A stretch of 64,000 bases of DNA from Pseudomonas sp. LS1212 (GCF_024741815.1 NZ_CP102951.1:3115001-3179000), one strand, 5' to 3'; shown: positions 52,881 through 62,270, counted from the stretch's first letter. Numbers and translations: made by a program. The notes: generated by a model not told the origin, from the letters alone.

Positions 52881-54206
52881 TTAAAGGAGAGCCAGCGGAT
52901 ATTCGACAATCAGGCGAACCTCGTCCAGGTCGGACTCAAACTCGGTTGCGCGGGTGTTCATTTGTCGAATTCGGAAGGACATGTCCTTGATTGCCCCCGT
53001 TTGAACCACGTACTTAACTTCAATGTCACGCTCCCAACGCTTCTGATCTGTCAATGGGTTTCCATCGGCATCACGGCGCATGTAGACGGAGTTGGCGTTG
53101 GAATAGTCCGCATCTGTACCCTTGGCGTAGCGGGTCATGAACGTAAGCCCCGGTATGCCATAAGTCGCCATGTTCAAATCGTAGCGAACCATCCAGGAGC
53201 GTTCTTTCGGGGAGTTAAAGTCGCTGTATTGGATCGAGTTATCCAGGAAAATCGAGTCAGACTGACGTAGGTAATCGAAATCATCGTCACCATTGTTACG
53301 CTGATGGGACAGAGCAACACTATGTGCTCCTACTGCTATACCGACTCTGCCGCTCCAGATGTCGTTGTCAAACTCGCCTAGAAGTTTTTTGCCCTCGTCC
53401 ACTGCTTTATAATAATTGAATCCACCGAAAATGCGGGCGTTATCCGAAAGTGGATAACTGATAGTAGTTGCTGCGTAGTACTGATTCCAGGCATCCTTGA
53501 GCTCGCTGGAGTACAGGCTAAGCAGAACGTTGGTATTCAGATTGTAGTCGCCACCGAAGTATGCGATCCAAGGAGAGTCAACCGGGCCGGCATAAAAAGT
53601 GGCGAAACCGTCGTTCATGTCACTTGAGGTTGGTTGGCTCATTGCGTGCAAACGGCCACCCTGAACTGTGAGCCCTTCAATACTGGTGTTTTCTGCGGTC
53701 ACACCGCGAAAGCTCTCGGGCAGCAATCGAGAGTCCCCCGCCGCTACTACCGGGTTCGAAGGGAAAACATCCCCCACTTTTACAACAGTATCGAATGCGC
53801 GTACCTTTACGGCCCCACCAACTTTCGACCAATCATCGCTTGCTTCACCCTCACTGTTAACGGGAAGCACATCAAACGAACTACGACCACCATTACGACC
53901 GTTGCCAGTGTCCAGTTTCAGACCAATCATTGCAAAGGCGTCAACCCCAACTCCAACAGTACCTTGCGTAAAACCAGACTCGAACTTACCGATGATGCCG
54001 TGCGCCCAAGCTTCAGAGTAACCATTTCCAGTTGCGCTGGACTGGCCATTGCGGTGATCGCGGTTAAAGTAGAAGTTTCGATTCAGTACGTTGAGGCTGC
54101 TCCCCTCAATAAAACCCTCTGCTTTATCTTGTGCTATGGCTGCGAGAGGACTCGAACTTACAATCGCCGCAAAAACTGCAAGGGATAGCTTCGACTTTTT
54201 ATTCAT
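52881..54206 (-). CDS. OprD-family outer-membrane porin, metal-box controlled
   Basis: The 441-residue barrel has a signal peptide (MNKKSKLSLAVFAAIVSSSP ... IAQ), then EGFIEGSSLNVLNRNFYFNR and SRLLPESFRGVT. It ends in LIVEYPLALL. It is only distantly like the porin at 50588 but close to the broken copy at 61727. Box 5 lies 144 bp upstream. OprD paralogues in metal islands may serve uptake of organic acids or chelators; the substrate is not predictable here. Confidence 0.9.
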   Translation of the reverse strand: MNKKSKLSLAVFAAIVSSSPLAAIAQDKAEGFIEGSSLNVLNRNFYFNRDHRNGQSSATGNGYSEAWAHGIIGKFESGFTQGTVGVGVDAFAMIGLKLDTGNGRNGGRSSFDVLPVNSEGEASDDWSKVGGAVKVRAFDTVVKVGDVFPSNPVVAAGDSRLLPESFRGVTAENTSIEGLTVQGGRLHAMSQPTSSDMNDGFATFYAGPVDSPWIAYFGGDYNLNTNVLLSLYSSELKDAWNQYYAATTISYPLSDNARIFGGFNYYKAVDEGKKLLGEFDNDIWSGRVGIAVGAHSVALSHQRNNGDDDFDYLRQSDSIFLDNSIQYSDFNSPKERSWMVRYDLNMATYGIPGLTFMTRYAKGTDADYSNANSVYMRRDADGNPLTDQKRWERDIEVKYVVQTGAIKDMSFRIRQMNTRATEFESDLDEVRLIVEYPLALL

Positions 54207-54349
54207 TTTTACTCCTTTGATTTTGGCAGCTATTAGTGTCTTTTTCGACCTACAGCTTTTTTATAATTCTGCCCCACAGGGTATGCACCGACCGTGGCGG
54301 CCGAACCCTATCTTTGCAATTCCCAGATAACAGGAAGGTGACTCAATAA

Positions 54350-54365
54350 TTACAATTCTGTAATT
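54350..54365. promoter_or_regulatory. CopR/CzcR-type box 5 (perfect palindrome arms)
   Basis: ATTACAATTCTGTAAT has perfect ATTACA/TGTAAT arms separated by four bases, the best match in the window. It lies upstream of the porin at 52881-54206. Confidence 0.7.
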
Positions 54366-54618
54366 ATCAATAGCGATTAATTTTTCAGTCAACGTGCGCC
54401 TGCCATCACCGAGCCCGGCTGGCGAGTAAGTTTACGCTTTGCAGCTCAAGGCTGCGGATTCCGCGGCCATCCGGCCACCTATTCCACGATGATCCGGCCA
54501 CCCATTCCACGCGCATCCGGCCACTGATTCCACAGCCATCCGGCCACCCTTCAGGCAGGCAGCCACGCAGGATTAATTCACTACCATCGACCTCTTTTTT
54601 CGAAGCAGAGAGGTCGTC

Positions 54619-56148
54619 GTGGAGCGTTTATCCATGCGTAAGATTCGAGAAGTTCTGCGCCTCAAGTTTGAGGTGCGTCTATCTGCTCGCCAGATCGCGG
54701 TCAGCTTGCAAGTGGGGCGAGCCACCATCGGTGACTACCTCAATCGCTTTGCTGCCTGCGGGCTGACTTGGCCCTCTGCGCTGACCGACGCCGAATTGGA
54801 ACGTCAGTTGTTTCCGCCTGCGCCGACCATCCCCAGTGAGCAGCGTCCGATGCCTGACTGGGCATGGGCTCACGCCGAACTGCGCCGCCCCGGCGTCACC
54901 CTGGCTCTGCTTTGGCAAGAGTACCGGCTCAGCCACCCGCAAGGCTTCCAATACAGTTGGTTCTGCGAGCACTACCGGCTCTGGGCCGCCAAGGTCGACG
55001 TGGCCATGCGCCAGGAACATCGCGCCGGCGAAAAGCTGTTCGTCGACTATGCCGGCCAGACCGTGCCGGTCATTGACCGGCACACCGGCGAAATCCGCCA
55101 GGCCCAGGTCTTCGTCGCTGTCCTCGGCGCCTCCAGCTACACCTTTGCCGAGGCCACCTGGTCGCAGCAACTGCCCGATTGGCTGGGCTCGCACGCCCGC
55201 TGCCTCGCGTTTCTCGGTGGAGCGCCCGAGATCCTGGTGCCGGATAATTTGCGCAGCGGCGTCACCAAAGCGCATCGCTACGAACCGGACATCAACCCCA
55301 GCTATCGCGATCTGGCCGAGCATTACGGGGTCGCCGTGTTGCCCGCTCGCGCCCGCAAGCCCAAGGACAAGGCCAAGGTCGAAGTCGGCGTGCAGGTGGT
55401 CGAACGCTGGATCCTCGCGGCCTTGCGCAACCGCCAGTTCTTCTCGCTGGGCGAACTCAACACCGCAATCGGCGTGCTGCTGGAGCGACTGAATCAACGA
55501 CCCTTCAATAAGCTGCCCGGCTCGCGCCGCTCGGCCTTCGAGGCGCTCGACCAACCCGCGCTGCAACCCCTGCCGGAACAGCCCTATGTCTACGCCGAAT
55601 GGAAAAAGGTGCGGGCGCACATCGACTACCACGTCGAAGTCGACGGCCATTACTACTCGGTACCGTACCAACTGGTGAAGCACCAACTCGAAGTGCGCCT
55701 GACCGCACAGACCGTCGAGTGCTTCCACGCCAACCAGCGCGTGGCCAGCCATGTGCGATCGCCGCACAAAGGTCGCCACACCACCCAAACCGAGCACATG
55801 CCCAAGAGCCACCGCGAACATGCCGAGTGGACGCCGCAACGGCTGATCCGCTGGGCAGAGCAGACCGGGCCAAACACCGCGGGTGTCATCGCCCACATCC
55901 TCGAGCGCCGAATCCATCCGCAGCACGGCTTCCGTGCTTGCCTGGGCATCCTGCGCCTGGGCAAACAGCACGGTGAAGAACGGCTGGAAGCCGCTTGCCA
56001 GCGCGCCCTGGCGCTGGGCGCATGCAGTTACAAGAGCCTCGAATCGATCCTGCGCCAAGGGCTGGAGCGGCTACCGCTGGCCCAGCAGAACCTGCCGCTG
56101 TTGCCCGATGAACACATCAACCTGCGCGGCCCCGGCTACTACCACTGA
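54619..56148 (+). CDS. istA: IS21 transposase IstA
   Basis: The 509-residue protein has an N-terminal HTH (LSARQIAVSLQVGRATIGDY) and an rve integrase core: LFVDYAGQTVPVIDRHTGE (Asp), APEILVPDNLRSGV (Asp) and a Glu downstream. A C-terminal DNA-binding part with YHVEVDGHYYSVPYQLVKH follows. GTG at 54619 is the usual family start; ATG at 54634 is an alternative. istB begins 17 bp later. Confidence 0.95.
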   Translation: MERLSMRKIREVLRLKFEVRLSARQIAVSLQVGRATIGDYLNRFAACGLTWPSALTDAELERQLFPPAPTIPSEQRPMPDWAWAHAELRRPGVTLALLWQEYRLSHPQGFQYSWFCEHYRLWAAKVDVAMRQEHRAGEKLFVDYAGQTVPVIDRHTGEIRQAQVFVAVLGASSYTFAEATWSQQLPDWLGSHARCLAFLGGAPEILVPDNLRSGVTKAHRYEPDINPSYRDLAEHYGVAVLPARARKPKDKAKVEVGVQVVERWILAALRNRQFFSLGELNTAIGVLLERLNQRPFNKLPGSRRSAFEALDQPALQPLPEQPYVYAEWKKVRAHIDYHVEVDGHYYSVPYQLVKHQLEVRLTAQTVECFHANQRVASHVRSPHKGRHTTQTEHMPKSHREHAEWTPQRLIRWAEQTGPNTAGVIAHILERRIHPQHGFRACLGILRLGKQHGEERLEAACQRALALGACSYKSLESILRQGLERLPLAQQNLPLLPDEHINLRGPGYYH

Positions 56149-56165
56149 CCTGAAGGAATACGCCC

Positions 56166-56921
56166 ATGCTCCCCAATCCCACCCTGGACAAGCTACAAAC
56201 CCTGCGCCTGCACGGCATGCTCAAGGCGCTGAGCGAGCAACACGCAACGCCCGACATCAACAGCCTCAGCTTCGATGAGCGCCTGGGGCTGATGGTCGAT
56301 CGCGAGCTGACCGAACGTGAAGATGCGCGCCTGAGCACTCGCCTCAAAGCCGCCCGACTGCGCCACAACGCCTGCCTGGAAGACATCGATTACCGCAGCC
56401 CGCGTGGGCTGGACAAGTCCCTGATCCTGCAACTGGGCAGCGGCCAATGGCTGCGCGACGGCCTGAACCTGATCATCGGCGGCCCCACCGGCGTGGGCAA
56501 AACCTGGCTGGCCTGCGCACTGGCCCACAAGGCCTGCCGGGACGGCTACAGCGTGCGCTATCTGCGCCTGCCGCGCTTGATGGAAGAACTGGGTCTGGCC
56601 CACGGCGACGGTCGCTTCGCCAAACTGATGGCCGGTTATGCCAAGACCGATCTGATCATTCTGGACGACTGGGGAGTGGCGGCGTTTACCGCTGCGCAAC
56701 GGCGCGACATGTTGGAGCTGCTGGACGACCGCTACGGGCACCGCTCGACACTGGTGACCAGCCAGATGCCGGTAGACAAATGGCATGAACTGATCGGCGA
56801 TCCGACCTTGGCCGACGCCATCCTCGACCGGCTGGTGCATAACGCTTACCGCATCGAACTCAAGGGTGAATCGATGCGCAGGCGCTCGATGAAATTGACT
56901 GCAACAGGGACTTCAGACTAA
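56166..56921 (+). CDS. istB: IS21 helper ATPase IstB
   Basis: The 251-residue AAA+ protein has Walker A GGPTGVGKT, Walker B LIILDDWG and an arginine-finger region (ILDRLVHNAYRIELKGESMR). IstB assembles on target DNA and recruits IstA. Full length, no lesion. Confidence 0.95.
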   Translation: MLPNPTLDKLQTLRLHGMLKALSEQHATPDINSLSFDERLGLMVDRELTEREDARLSTRLKAARLRHNACLEDIDYRSPRGLDKSLILQLGSGQWLRDGLNLIIGGPTGVGKTWLACALAHKACRDGYSVRYLRLPRLMEELGLAHGDGRFAKLMAGYAKTDLIILDDWGVAAFTAAQRRDMLELLDDRYGHRSTLVTSQMPVDKWHELIGDPTLADAILDRLVHNAYRIELKGESMRRRSMKLTATGTSD

Positions 56922-57297
56922 CAATGCAAACCTGCGTCGCTGCGCTCCGACTGCCCGGCCGGATGGCCGTGGAACAGGTGGCCGGATGTGCGTGGAATGC
57001 CCGGCCGGATAAGCGTGGAATGAGTGGCCGGATGGCGTGGAATCCGCACTCAAGGCCATTACCCGCCCAAGCGTGTTCTGGGGGTTATGTTCATGTGTCG
57101 GCTATAGGGCGCACTCCGATTCATCGGAGTGGCAAGGGGAAGAACAGTGTTAATGGTTGTCGCGAATGCGATGGTAAATGACGCTTTTGAAGTGGCTGTG
57201 TCAGTGATTTTTTAGAGTCGGCGTTACCCGCCAGTGTCCTGTCTGGTTAGTCAAGAAATCTATTTTTTATGGCGCCCGGCTTTATTTACCGAGCTAA

Positions 57298-57397
57298 GGA
57301 GACGCTGATTAATTCAAAATTGCGTAATTGCCACCCTTATAAGTCAAGGCTTCCAGGGCACCTTGGTTGCGGAAAATTGAATTAATCAGCGCCTCCC
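57298..57397. repeat. 100-bp MITE-like element
   Basis: GGAGACGCTGATTAATTCAA (57298-57317) and TTGAATTAATCAGCGCCTCC (from 57377) are 19/20 inverted repeats around 60 bp without a reading frame. It is a non-autonomous element or the collapsed ends of an IS. Confidence 0.65.
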
Positions 57398-57403
57398 TAA
57401 TGA

Positions 57404-57564
57404 TTGTTTCTGCCGTTTTGTTCCACTGGAAGTGGTTTGGCTGAGTGCTCGTTGTGGACCTCGATAAATTGCCGAATGGCCACCTTCAATTCCTCCACGC
57501 TGCTAAAGACTCCACGGTACAGGGCTCGGCGCTCCAATTGAGCGAACCACCCTTCCACGGGGCT
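57404..57564 (-). pseudogene. IS630-family transposase C-terminal fragment
   Basis: The minus strand reads VEGWFAQLERRALYRGVFSS and VEELKVAIRQFIEVHNEHSA, typical of IS630 C-termini. A missing base then changes the expected PFRWNKTAE into PLPVEQNGRNNH. The front is cut off by the repeat element at 57565. Confidence 0.8.
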
Positions 57565-57772
57565 ATGCCGAGATAAGGGGAAAATTCACTCATTTGGTCT
57601 GCAACTACTTGTCGGGATTGAAAATTCCGGAGACAACGCAAAAGGCGTCCGCAGATTGGCCAAGGCGGCCAGCCATGTAGGCGGAATTGAGGTGGGTTGC
57701 ACGCAAGCCTTTATAGAACAACCAGTTGCGACGCGAATGTCCCAATTTTTGCCTTATCTGGGGTTTGGCATG
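57565..57772. repeat. small inverted-repeat element (MITE-like), copy 3
   Basis: ATGCCGAGATAAGGGG (57565) and TTTTTGCCTTATCTGGGG with GGCAT ending at 57772 are inverted versions of the motif at 13236 and 39477. It truncates the IS630 relic on one side and the hypothetical gene below on the other. Confidence 0.5.
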
Positions 57773-57898
57773 GCGGACGAAAGCGGCATTCTTGCTATCG
57801 AGGTACGCCACAAAAGGAGTGCCATCGTTAGATAGCAAAACGAGGTCGCCCTCCTTTACCTGGCGTCCAAAACAATCCGTGCTTGGCCATTTCATCAT
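57605..57898 (-). pseudogene. hypothetical protein, 3' end replaced by repeat element
   Basis: The first 42 or so residues (MMKWPSTDCFGRQVKEGDLV, then LLSNDGTPFVAYLDSKNAAF) look like a folded SH3-like domain. From about 57772 on the frame runs through the repeat element, which also ends another reading frame with RQKLGHS at 39.5 kb. The native C-terminus is therefore lost. The family is unknown. Confidence 0.5.
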
Positions 57899-57920
57899 GA
57901 GTGGATCGCCAGCGCAGACG

Positions 57921-58328
57921 CTATGCTGTTCTGACTTCGTTTAGCAGCTCAGGGTGACGATCAAGCACCTTGAGCAGCTTTACCAGCGCCAGTGGCGGCT
58001 TGGTTTTGCCATTCTCATAGCGCGAAAACGCATTGACGCCACCACCGAAAATCTCGGCTGCTTCTCGCTGGTCGAGCGCGAGCTTCTTGCGCACGGTGGT
58101 GATAAAGCCAGGATCGACAATGGCCGCATTGACCTGTTTCGAGAAAGCACGCATTTCGCGCATAACACGATCCGACTCCACTGCGTCCAAGACAGACTCG
58201 GCGCAGGCCGGGCAGAAATCGCCAGTCACCGCAGCAATGACAGTAGTTTCACCCTTGTAGGTATAGGGCAGGTCGCGGGTGTCGCGGATCAGTTCCGCAG
58301 CGCCGCAAACAGGACATTTCATGTTCAT
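57921..58328 (-). CDS. mqsA: MqsA antitoxin
   Basis: The 135-residue protein has two CxxC zinc pairs (CPVCG, CPACA) in its N-terminal toxin-binding domain. A C-terminal Xre HTH follows (LALDQREAAEIFGGGVNAFS, RYENGKTKPP). It neutralises MqsR and represses the operon. It overlaps mqsR as CTATGA. Confidence 0.93.
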   Translation of the reverse strand: MNMKCPVCGAAELIRDTRDLPYTYKGETTVIAAVTGDFCPACAESVLDAVESDRVMREMRAFSKQVNAAIVDPGFITTVRKKLALDQREAAEIFGGGVNAFSRYENGKTKPPLALVKLLKVLDRHPELLNEVRTA

Positions 58329-58621
58329 AGCTCCTTGAAGGACACGATCAGCACGTCATCAATGACCGTCAGTTTCAGATACACGTCGCCCGCCTGCGTG
58401 CTTGGGCGGTACACGTCTTGCCAGATCGTGTGATCGGCGTGAGTGGTCATGCTCTTGTAGAAATCCGCTGGCGTAAGCGCCATCACCACGGCCAGCATGT
58501 CGGAAAGCTCAAGCCCTAACTCATTAGCGCCTACTCGCGCAGCATGCGTGGTGCGTACCTTGCCCGCCTCGGTCAAGGCTTTGAGGGCGGATAGCTTGCA
58601 GTGGGGCGTTCTTTTCTCCAT
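58325..58621 (-). CDS. mqsR: MqsR mRNA interferase toxin
   Basis: The 98-residue protein (MEKRTPHCKLSALKALTEAG ... LIVSFKEL) has the MqsR features FYKSMTTHADHTIWQDVYRP and YLKLTVIDDVLIVSFKE. MqsR is a RelE-fold ribonuclease that cuts mRNA at GCU. The toxin gene precedes the antitoxin gene, the usual mqsRA order, and the operator lies 10 bp upstream. Confidence 0.92.
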   Translation of the reverse strand: MEKRTPHCKLSALKALTEAGKVRTTHAARVGANELGLELSDMLAVVMALTPADFYKSMTTHADHTIWQDVYRPSTQAGDVYLKLTVIDDVLIVSFKEL

Positions 58622-58630
58622 GGCCGAATA

Positions 58631-58647
58631 TTAACCTAATGGGTTAA
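58631..58647. promoter_or_regulatory. MqsA operator palindrome
   Basis: TTAACCTAATGGGTTAA is a palindrome resembling the known MqsA site AACCT-N-AGGTT. It lies directly before mqsR, where autoregulation is expected. Confidence 0.7.
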
Positions 58648-58812
58648 ATGTGGCAAGTTGGTTAATTCCCTTAGCGATTTTGTCCCAATTCTGCGGGCTC
58701 ACCAAGTGGGGGTTGAGAAATTTTTTGTTGCGGCTGTCGAAAGGCGACGAAGCCGTTCGACTAAATGATGCCGACACATCGAGTCCATCCACGTTGGCAA
58801 CAGGAGCCCACC

Positions 58813-59262
58813 ATGAGCACCACTCTTACTCCCTACCTCAGCTTCAACGGCAACACTCGCGAGGCCTTTGCATTCTACGAAAAGGCGCTCGGCGCGAAGA
58901 TCGAAACCATGATGAGCTACGCCGACATGCCTGCGTCCGCCAACCCCGGCGAAGGCTGTGATAGCGGCAGCGCACCCAGTGGGGACGGCATCATGCACGG
59001 CTGCCTGGCGCTGCCCGGTGGCGCGATGCTGTTTGCCGGCGACACCCCGCCCGGCATGCCATACGAAGGCGTCAAGGGCGTGATGCTCGCGCTCCAGTAC
59101 GACACGATCGACAAGGCCCACAGCACCTTCCACGCGCTGTCGCAAGGTGGCCAGGTGACGATGCCGCTGGCACCCGCGTTCTGGGCCAAGACCTTCGGCA
59201 TGCTGACCGACCGCTTCGGCGTGAGCTGGGCCGTCAACGGCGAACCGATCGCGTTCAAGTAA
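58813..59262 (+). CDS. VOC-family (PhnB-like) protein
   Basis: The 149-residue protein starts MSTTLTPYLSFNGNTREAFA with FYEKALGAKIETMMSYADMP, the first beta-alpha-beta-beta-beta module of VOC/glyoxalase-fold proteins. A second module ends FWAKTFGMLTDRFGVSWAVN. Members of this PhnB-like group have no firmly known reaction. It is a stand-alone gene of high GC, divergent from mqsRA. Confidence 0.88.
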   Translation: MSTTLTPYLSFNGNTREAFAFYEKALGAKIETMMSYADMPASANPGEGCDSGSAPSGDGIMHGCLALPGGAMLFAGDTPPGMPYEGVKGVMLALQYDTIDKAHSTFHALSQGGQVTMPLAPAFWAKTFGMLTDRFGVSWAVNGEPIAFK

Positions 59263-59496
59263 TTCCGTCGAACCAGGAGTAAGACATGCGCAGGCCAACG
59301 AATGGTTGATGCGTTACCTGGTGCACAGACTTTGCCGTAGAGCGCAACATGGTCTTGCATAGGACTGAAGCTCGCCTACATCCCATGCTAAATCAGGGTA
59401 TGGCTTTCACATTCGCAGGTCAAAAAATACCCCTCAGAGAGGGGTAGTGGAGTAGTAGGGGTTTGCGGGGCAGCGACTGAGCTTAAGTGCACTTCC

Positions 59497-61703
59497 GTCG
59501 GGTAACAGCAGCGCATTACTGCGCCGCCGTCCCCTAAGAACCGGACATGAGAGTCGCCCCTCATCCGGCTCAAGCCTTTCGTCAGCACCATGGTCTGGTA
59601 CCGGGCAATCAATCAACGTCTATCGCAGCTCGACGTCGGGCAAAGTAAGACGACCACGCAGGATCAAAGGGATTGGCCAAACCGCGTATTTTGACGTGCC
59701 GAACTATTGGAATCGTCGTTGCGCGAAAAAGCCGCAGTCGTTGAACTGCACCGCCGACTTTGGTTTGCGCTGCAAATACCCAGTTTTGGTACCCCTCTGT
59801 GTGGAAGTACTTCTGTCTTACCCAGCCTGCGCCTTTATTGGGATGCCGACGCATGGCCCATGTCCATAAGAGACGCCAAATTTGAGCATCTATCGATGAG
59901 AATAGAGACTTGGATACCACATGACGGTGATACATGGCCCAACCGCGAATGATCGGGTTGAGTTGTAGAACCAGGTTCGCCTGTGTGGCACTCTTGTTTT
60001 TCTTTACGATTCCCCTAACCTTGTCCAAGAGCGCCTTCACGCTCTTGTTGGCCGGTTTGATGAGCAGCTTACCCTGGTACTTGCGTACGTTCTGCCCAAG
60101 GAAATCAAAACCCTCGGCAATGTTGGTGATCTTGGTTTTCTCTTCGGAGAGTTCCAGTCCCCGGATGGCCATGAACTGCCTGACCGCCGGGAGAACGCTG
60201 TGCTCTAGAATTTCTTTCGAGGTTCCAGTCACAACAAAATCATCAGCATATCTGACGACGTTTATCTTGGACCTTTCGCGCGCGCGTTTCGTCGGTCCCA
60301 CGCTTGCATGCACTGCCGCTTCCAGTCCGTCTAACGCCATGTTTGCGATCACCGGCGAAATGATTCCCCCCTGCGGGGTACCGGCCTGCGTCGCAAACAG
60401 AGTTCCTTCATCGATAAACCCAGCCTGAAGCCATCGCCGCAGGATCGTCTTATCCATCGGTATGTTCTTGAGCATCCATTCGTGGCTAAAGTTATCGAAG
60501 CAGCCACGGATATCACCCTCAAGTACCCACACTGGCGACGTACGTTTGGCCAGCGTGATGAAACAATATTCGATGGCGTCGGCGGTCGAACGGTTGGGCC
60601 GAAACCCATAAGAGTTTGGATCCGCCAAGCTTTCTGAAACAGGTTCCAGAGCCAGCTTCCACAGTGCCTGCATCGATCTGCAGAGCATGCGGGGAATTCC
60701 GAGCGGACGCTTCTGGCCATTGCTCTTGGGGATGTAAATACGTCGAAGCGGCAACGCACGGTAGCTGCGATGTCGCATTGACTCCATCCCGCTCCACTTG
60801 GCCGCCGGGGCCGACCAGATTTTGCCATCGACGCCTGGCGTTCTCTTGCCACGATTTTCTGTCACTCGTTTGACAGCTAACATCTTGCCGCTGTGCGAGC
60901 GGGTCAGCAGGTGTTGCAGGGCTTTCACCTTGCCCCATCTGCCTTCCATTGTTGCCTTAGCGATACGCGCCTGGAGTCGTTTCACTTCTTCTTTGATGAG
61001 GCCCCAGTTAGCCTGAAGCCACATCCTTTCAGCGTGCGAAGGTGCACCAGTACCGATCGCATCTGTTTTCGCAGCGCTACCAATAGCCGTCATCTGCTTT
61101 CCTTCGAGTAACGATTAATCAAGTTCTCTCGCCATGAATGACCATACGGAAGTCTGCCCGCTTTCGCGTCGAGCAATGTTTAAGCCCGTATCCCGCCCAT
61201 TACAGGCAGGCCTTCGCTTTTTCCGCATTCCTCTACCCGCAGCACCCACAGCGTTCCTTGCGGTCCGCCTGCCGTTATCCGGCGGCACTACGGGCTTACC
61301 CTGTTCCGCCTGAATTTCTGAGCGGGGCGGACCCCTCCTGTTCGCCGGCGGCCTACTGTCCATGATGACCCAGGAATAAAGGGGTCATACCTTACCGCGT
61401 ACCGTTTTGGTTCAAGCCTGTCAGCACATTTGGCTTGTTGAGCATGACGACGTTTAACAGAGGTTCACATATGTTGGTCGTAGCCGCTCGTTCCTAGCCC
61501 CTCACCACCTTTGTGCTGGTAGATTCCGCTTCCCCTCGCGGGTAGGCGTACCGAGTAAATCGGCGGGTACATTGTCCCCAGAGCTTCACACCGAGCTGTT
61601 ACCGGCCCCGCATGTCCAGGTAGGAAACGGTTGATGGAACAACCGGTTTCATCGGGAGAAAACTCTCCAGTAAAACAGAAATTCAGACGACCTCAGGTCG
61701 CAC
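59497..61703 (-). mobile_element. complete group II intron
   Basis: On the minus strand it starts GTGCGACC at 61703 and ends TTACCCGAC at 59497, 2207 bp in all. The 3' part contains domain V (GAGCCGGATGAGGGGCGACT ... CATGTCCGGTTCT) and a domain VI hairpin. The maturase is encoded in domain IV. Intact ends and maturase suggest it can splice and move. The 23 bp upstream of its 5' end are the same as those before fragments A and B. Confidence 0.9.
59609..61093 (-). CDS. ltrA: group II intron reverse transcriptase/maturase
   Basis: The 494-residue protein has an RT0/RT1 region (KALQHLLTRSHSGKMLAVKR), RT core with catalytic YADD in VVRYADDFVVTG, GTPQGGIISPVIANMALDG and a maturase X domain (NPIIRGWAMYHRHVVSKSLF). 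It helps the intron fold and copies it into target DNA. No complete HNH endonuclease motif is seen at the C-terminus (ANPFDPAWSSYFARRR). Confidence 0.95.
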   Translation of the reverse strand: MTAIGSAAKTDAIGTGAPSHAERMWLQANWGLIKEEVKRLQARIAKATMEGRWGKVKALQHLLTRSHSGKMLAVKRVTENRGKRTPGVDGKIWSAPAAKWSGMESMRHRSYRALPLRRIYIPKSNGQKRPLGIPRMLCRSMQALWKLALEPVSESLADPNSYGFRPNRSTADAIEYCFITLAKRTSPVWVLEGDIRGCFDNFSHEWMLKNIPMDKTILRRWLQAGFIDEGTLFATQAGTPQGGIISPVIANMALDGLEAAVHASVGPTKRARERSKINVVRYADDFVVTGTSKEILEHSVLPAVRQFMAIRGLELSEEKTKITNIAEGFDFLGQNVRKYQGKLLIKPANKSVKALLDKVRGIVKKNKSATQANLVLQLNPIIRGWAMYHRHVVSKSLFSSIDAQIWRLLWTWAMRRHPNKGAGWVRQKYFHTEGYQNWVFAAQTKVGGAVQRLRLFRATTIPIVRHVKIRGLANPFDPAWSSYFARRRAAIDVD

Positions 61704-61726
61704 GGTTCCGTTGCTCCCCAAACCCC

Positions 61727-62270
61727 ATCCAGGGAGAGTCGACGGAGCCTGCGTAGAACGTAGTGAAACCATCGCGCATGCTGCTGGAATTGGGCTCGCT
61801 CATTGAGTGGAGGCGGCCCCCCTGAAGGGCCAAACCATCGAAGCCGGTATTGGCCACAGTGATACCGCGAAAGCTTTCAGGCAAGAGCCGTGAGTCACCG
61901 TACTGAACAACGGGGCTAACAGGAAAGACGTCGCCAGCTTTGATGACTGTGTCCATGAACCGGGCTTTGACGGCCCCTCCCACCTTGGAATAATCGTCCT
62001 CGGGCTGCCCGGCGCTGTTGTAGGGCATCACATCCACGGAACCGCCAGCATCGGATCGCCTGTCGCCGGAGTCGAGCTTCAGGCCCAGCATCACAAAGGC
62101 GACGACTGCCCTTTGCGGAAATCGCGCTTGAAGTAGAGATTGCGGTTCAAAATAGTGAGGCTGCTGCCCTCGACGAAACCTTCTGGTTTCTCTTCAGCAG
62201 CTATTGCGACCTGTCCGGTACTGACGCAGAGAGCAGTCAGTGATAGACCCAACAGGGCTTTACTATTCAT
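61727..62270 (-). pseudogene. OprD-family porin, truncated and internally deleted
   Basis: ATG at 62270 opens a signal peptide and EGFVEGSSLTILNRNLYFKR, parallel to the porin at 52881-54206. About 35 codons are then missing at a GTCGTC sequence near 62105, shifting the frame to VMLGLKLDSGDRRSDAGG and SRLLPESFRGITVAN. It stops matching at DSPWM, where the intron flank begins (61726). It cannot make a barrel. Confidence 0.9.

Larger units (their letters stand above)
54453..57048 (+). mobile_element. IS21-family element, intact, 8-bp target duplication
   Basis: The ends TGCGGATTCC and GGAATCCGCA are inverted. Several internal ATCCGGCCACCCATTCCAC-type repeats lie near both ends, as in IS21 elements. 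CTCAAGGC stands directly outside each end (54445-54452 and 57049-57056), an 8-bp target duplication. The 2596-bp element carries istA and istB without lesions, so it is a recent, probably active insertion. Confidence 0.95.

Noticed and set aside
54679..56058. 459-codon minus-strand frame
   Set aside because: It lies wholly antisense to istA in an intact IS21 element and has no known motif.
58660..58700. Possible IS end sharing CCxAATTCTGxGGGC with 23548 and 41221
   Set aside because: The shared motif is short and the copies diverge; it was not enough to define an element.
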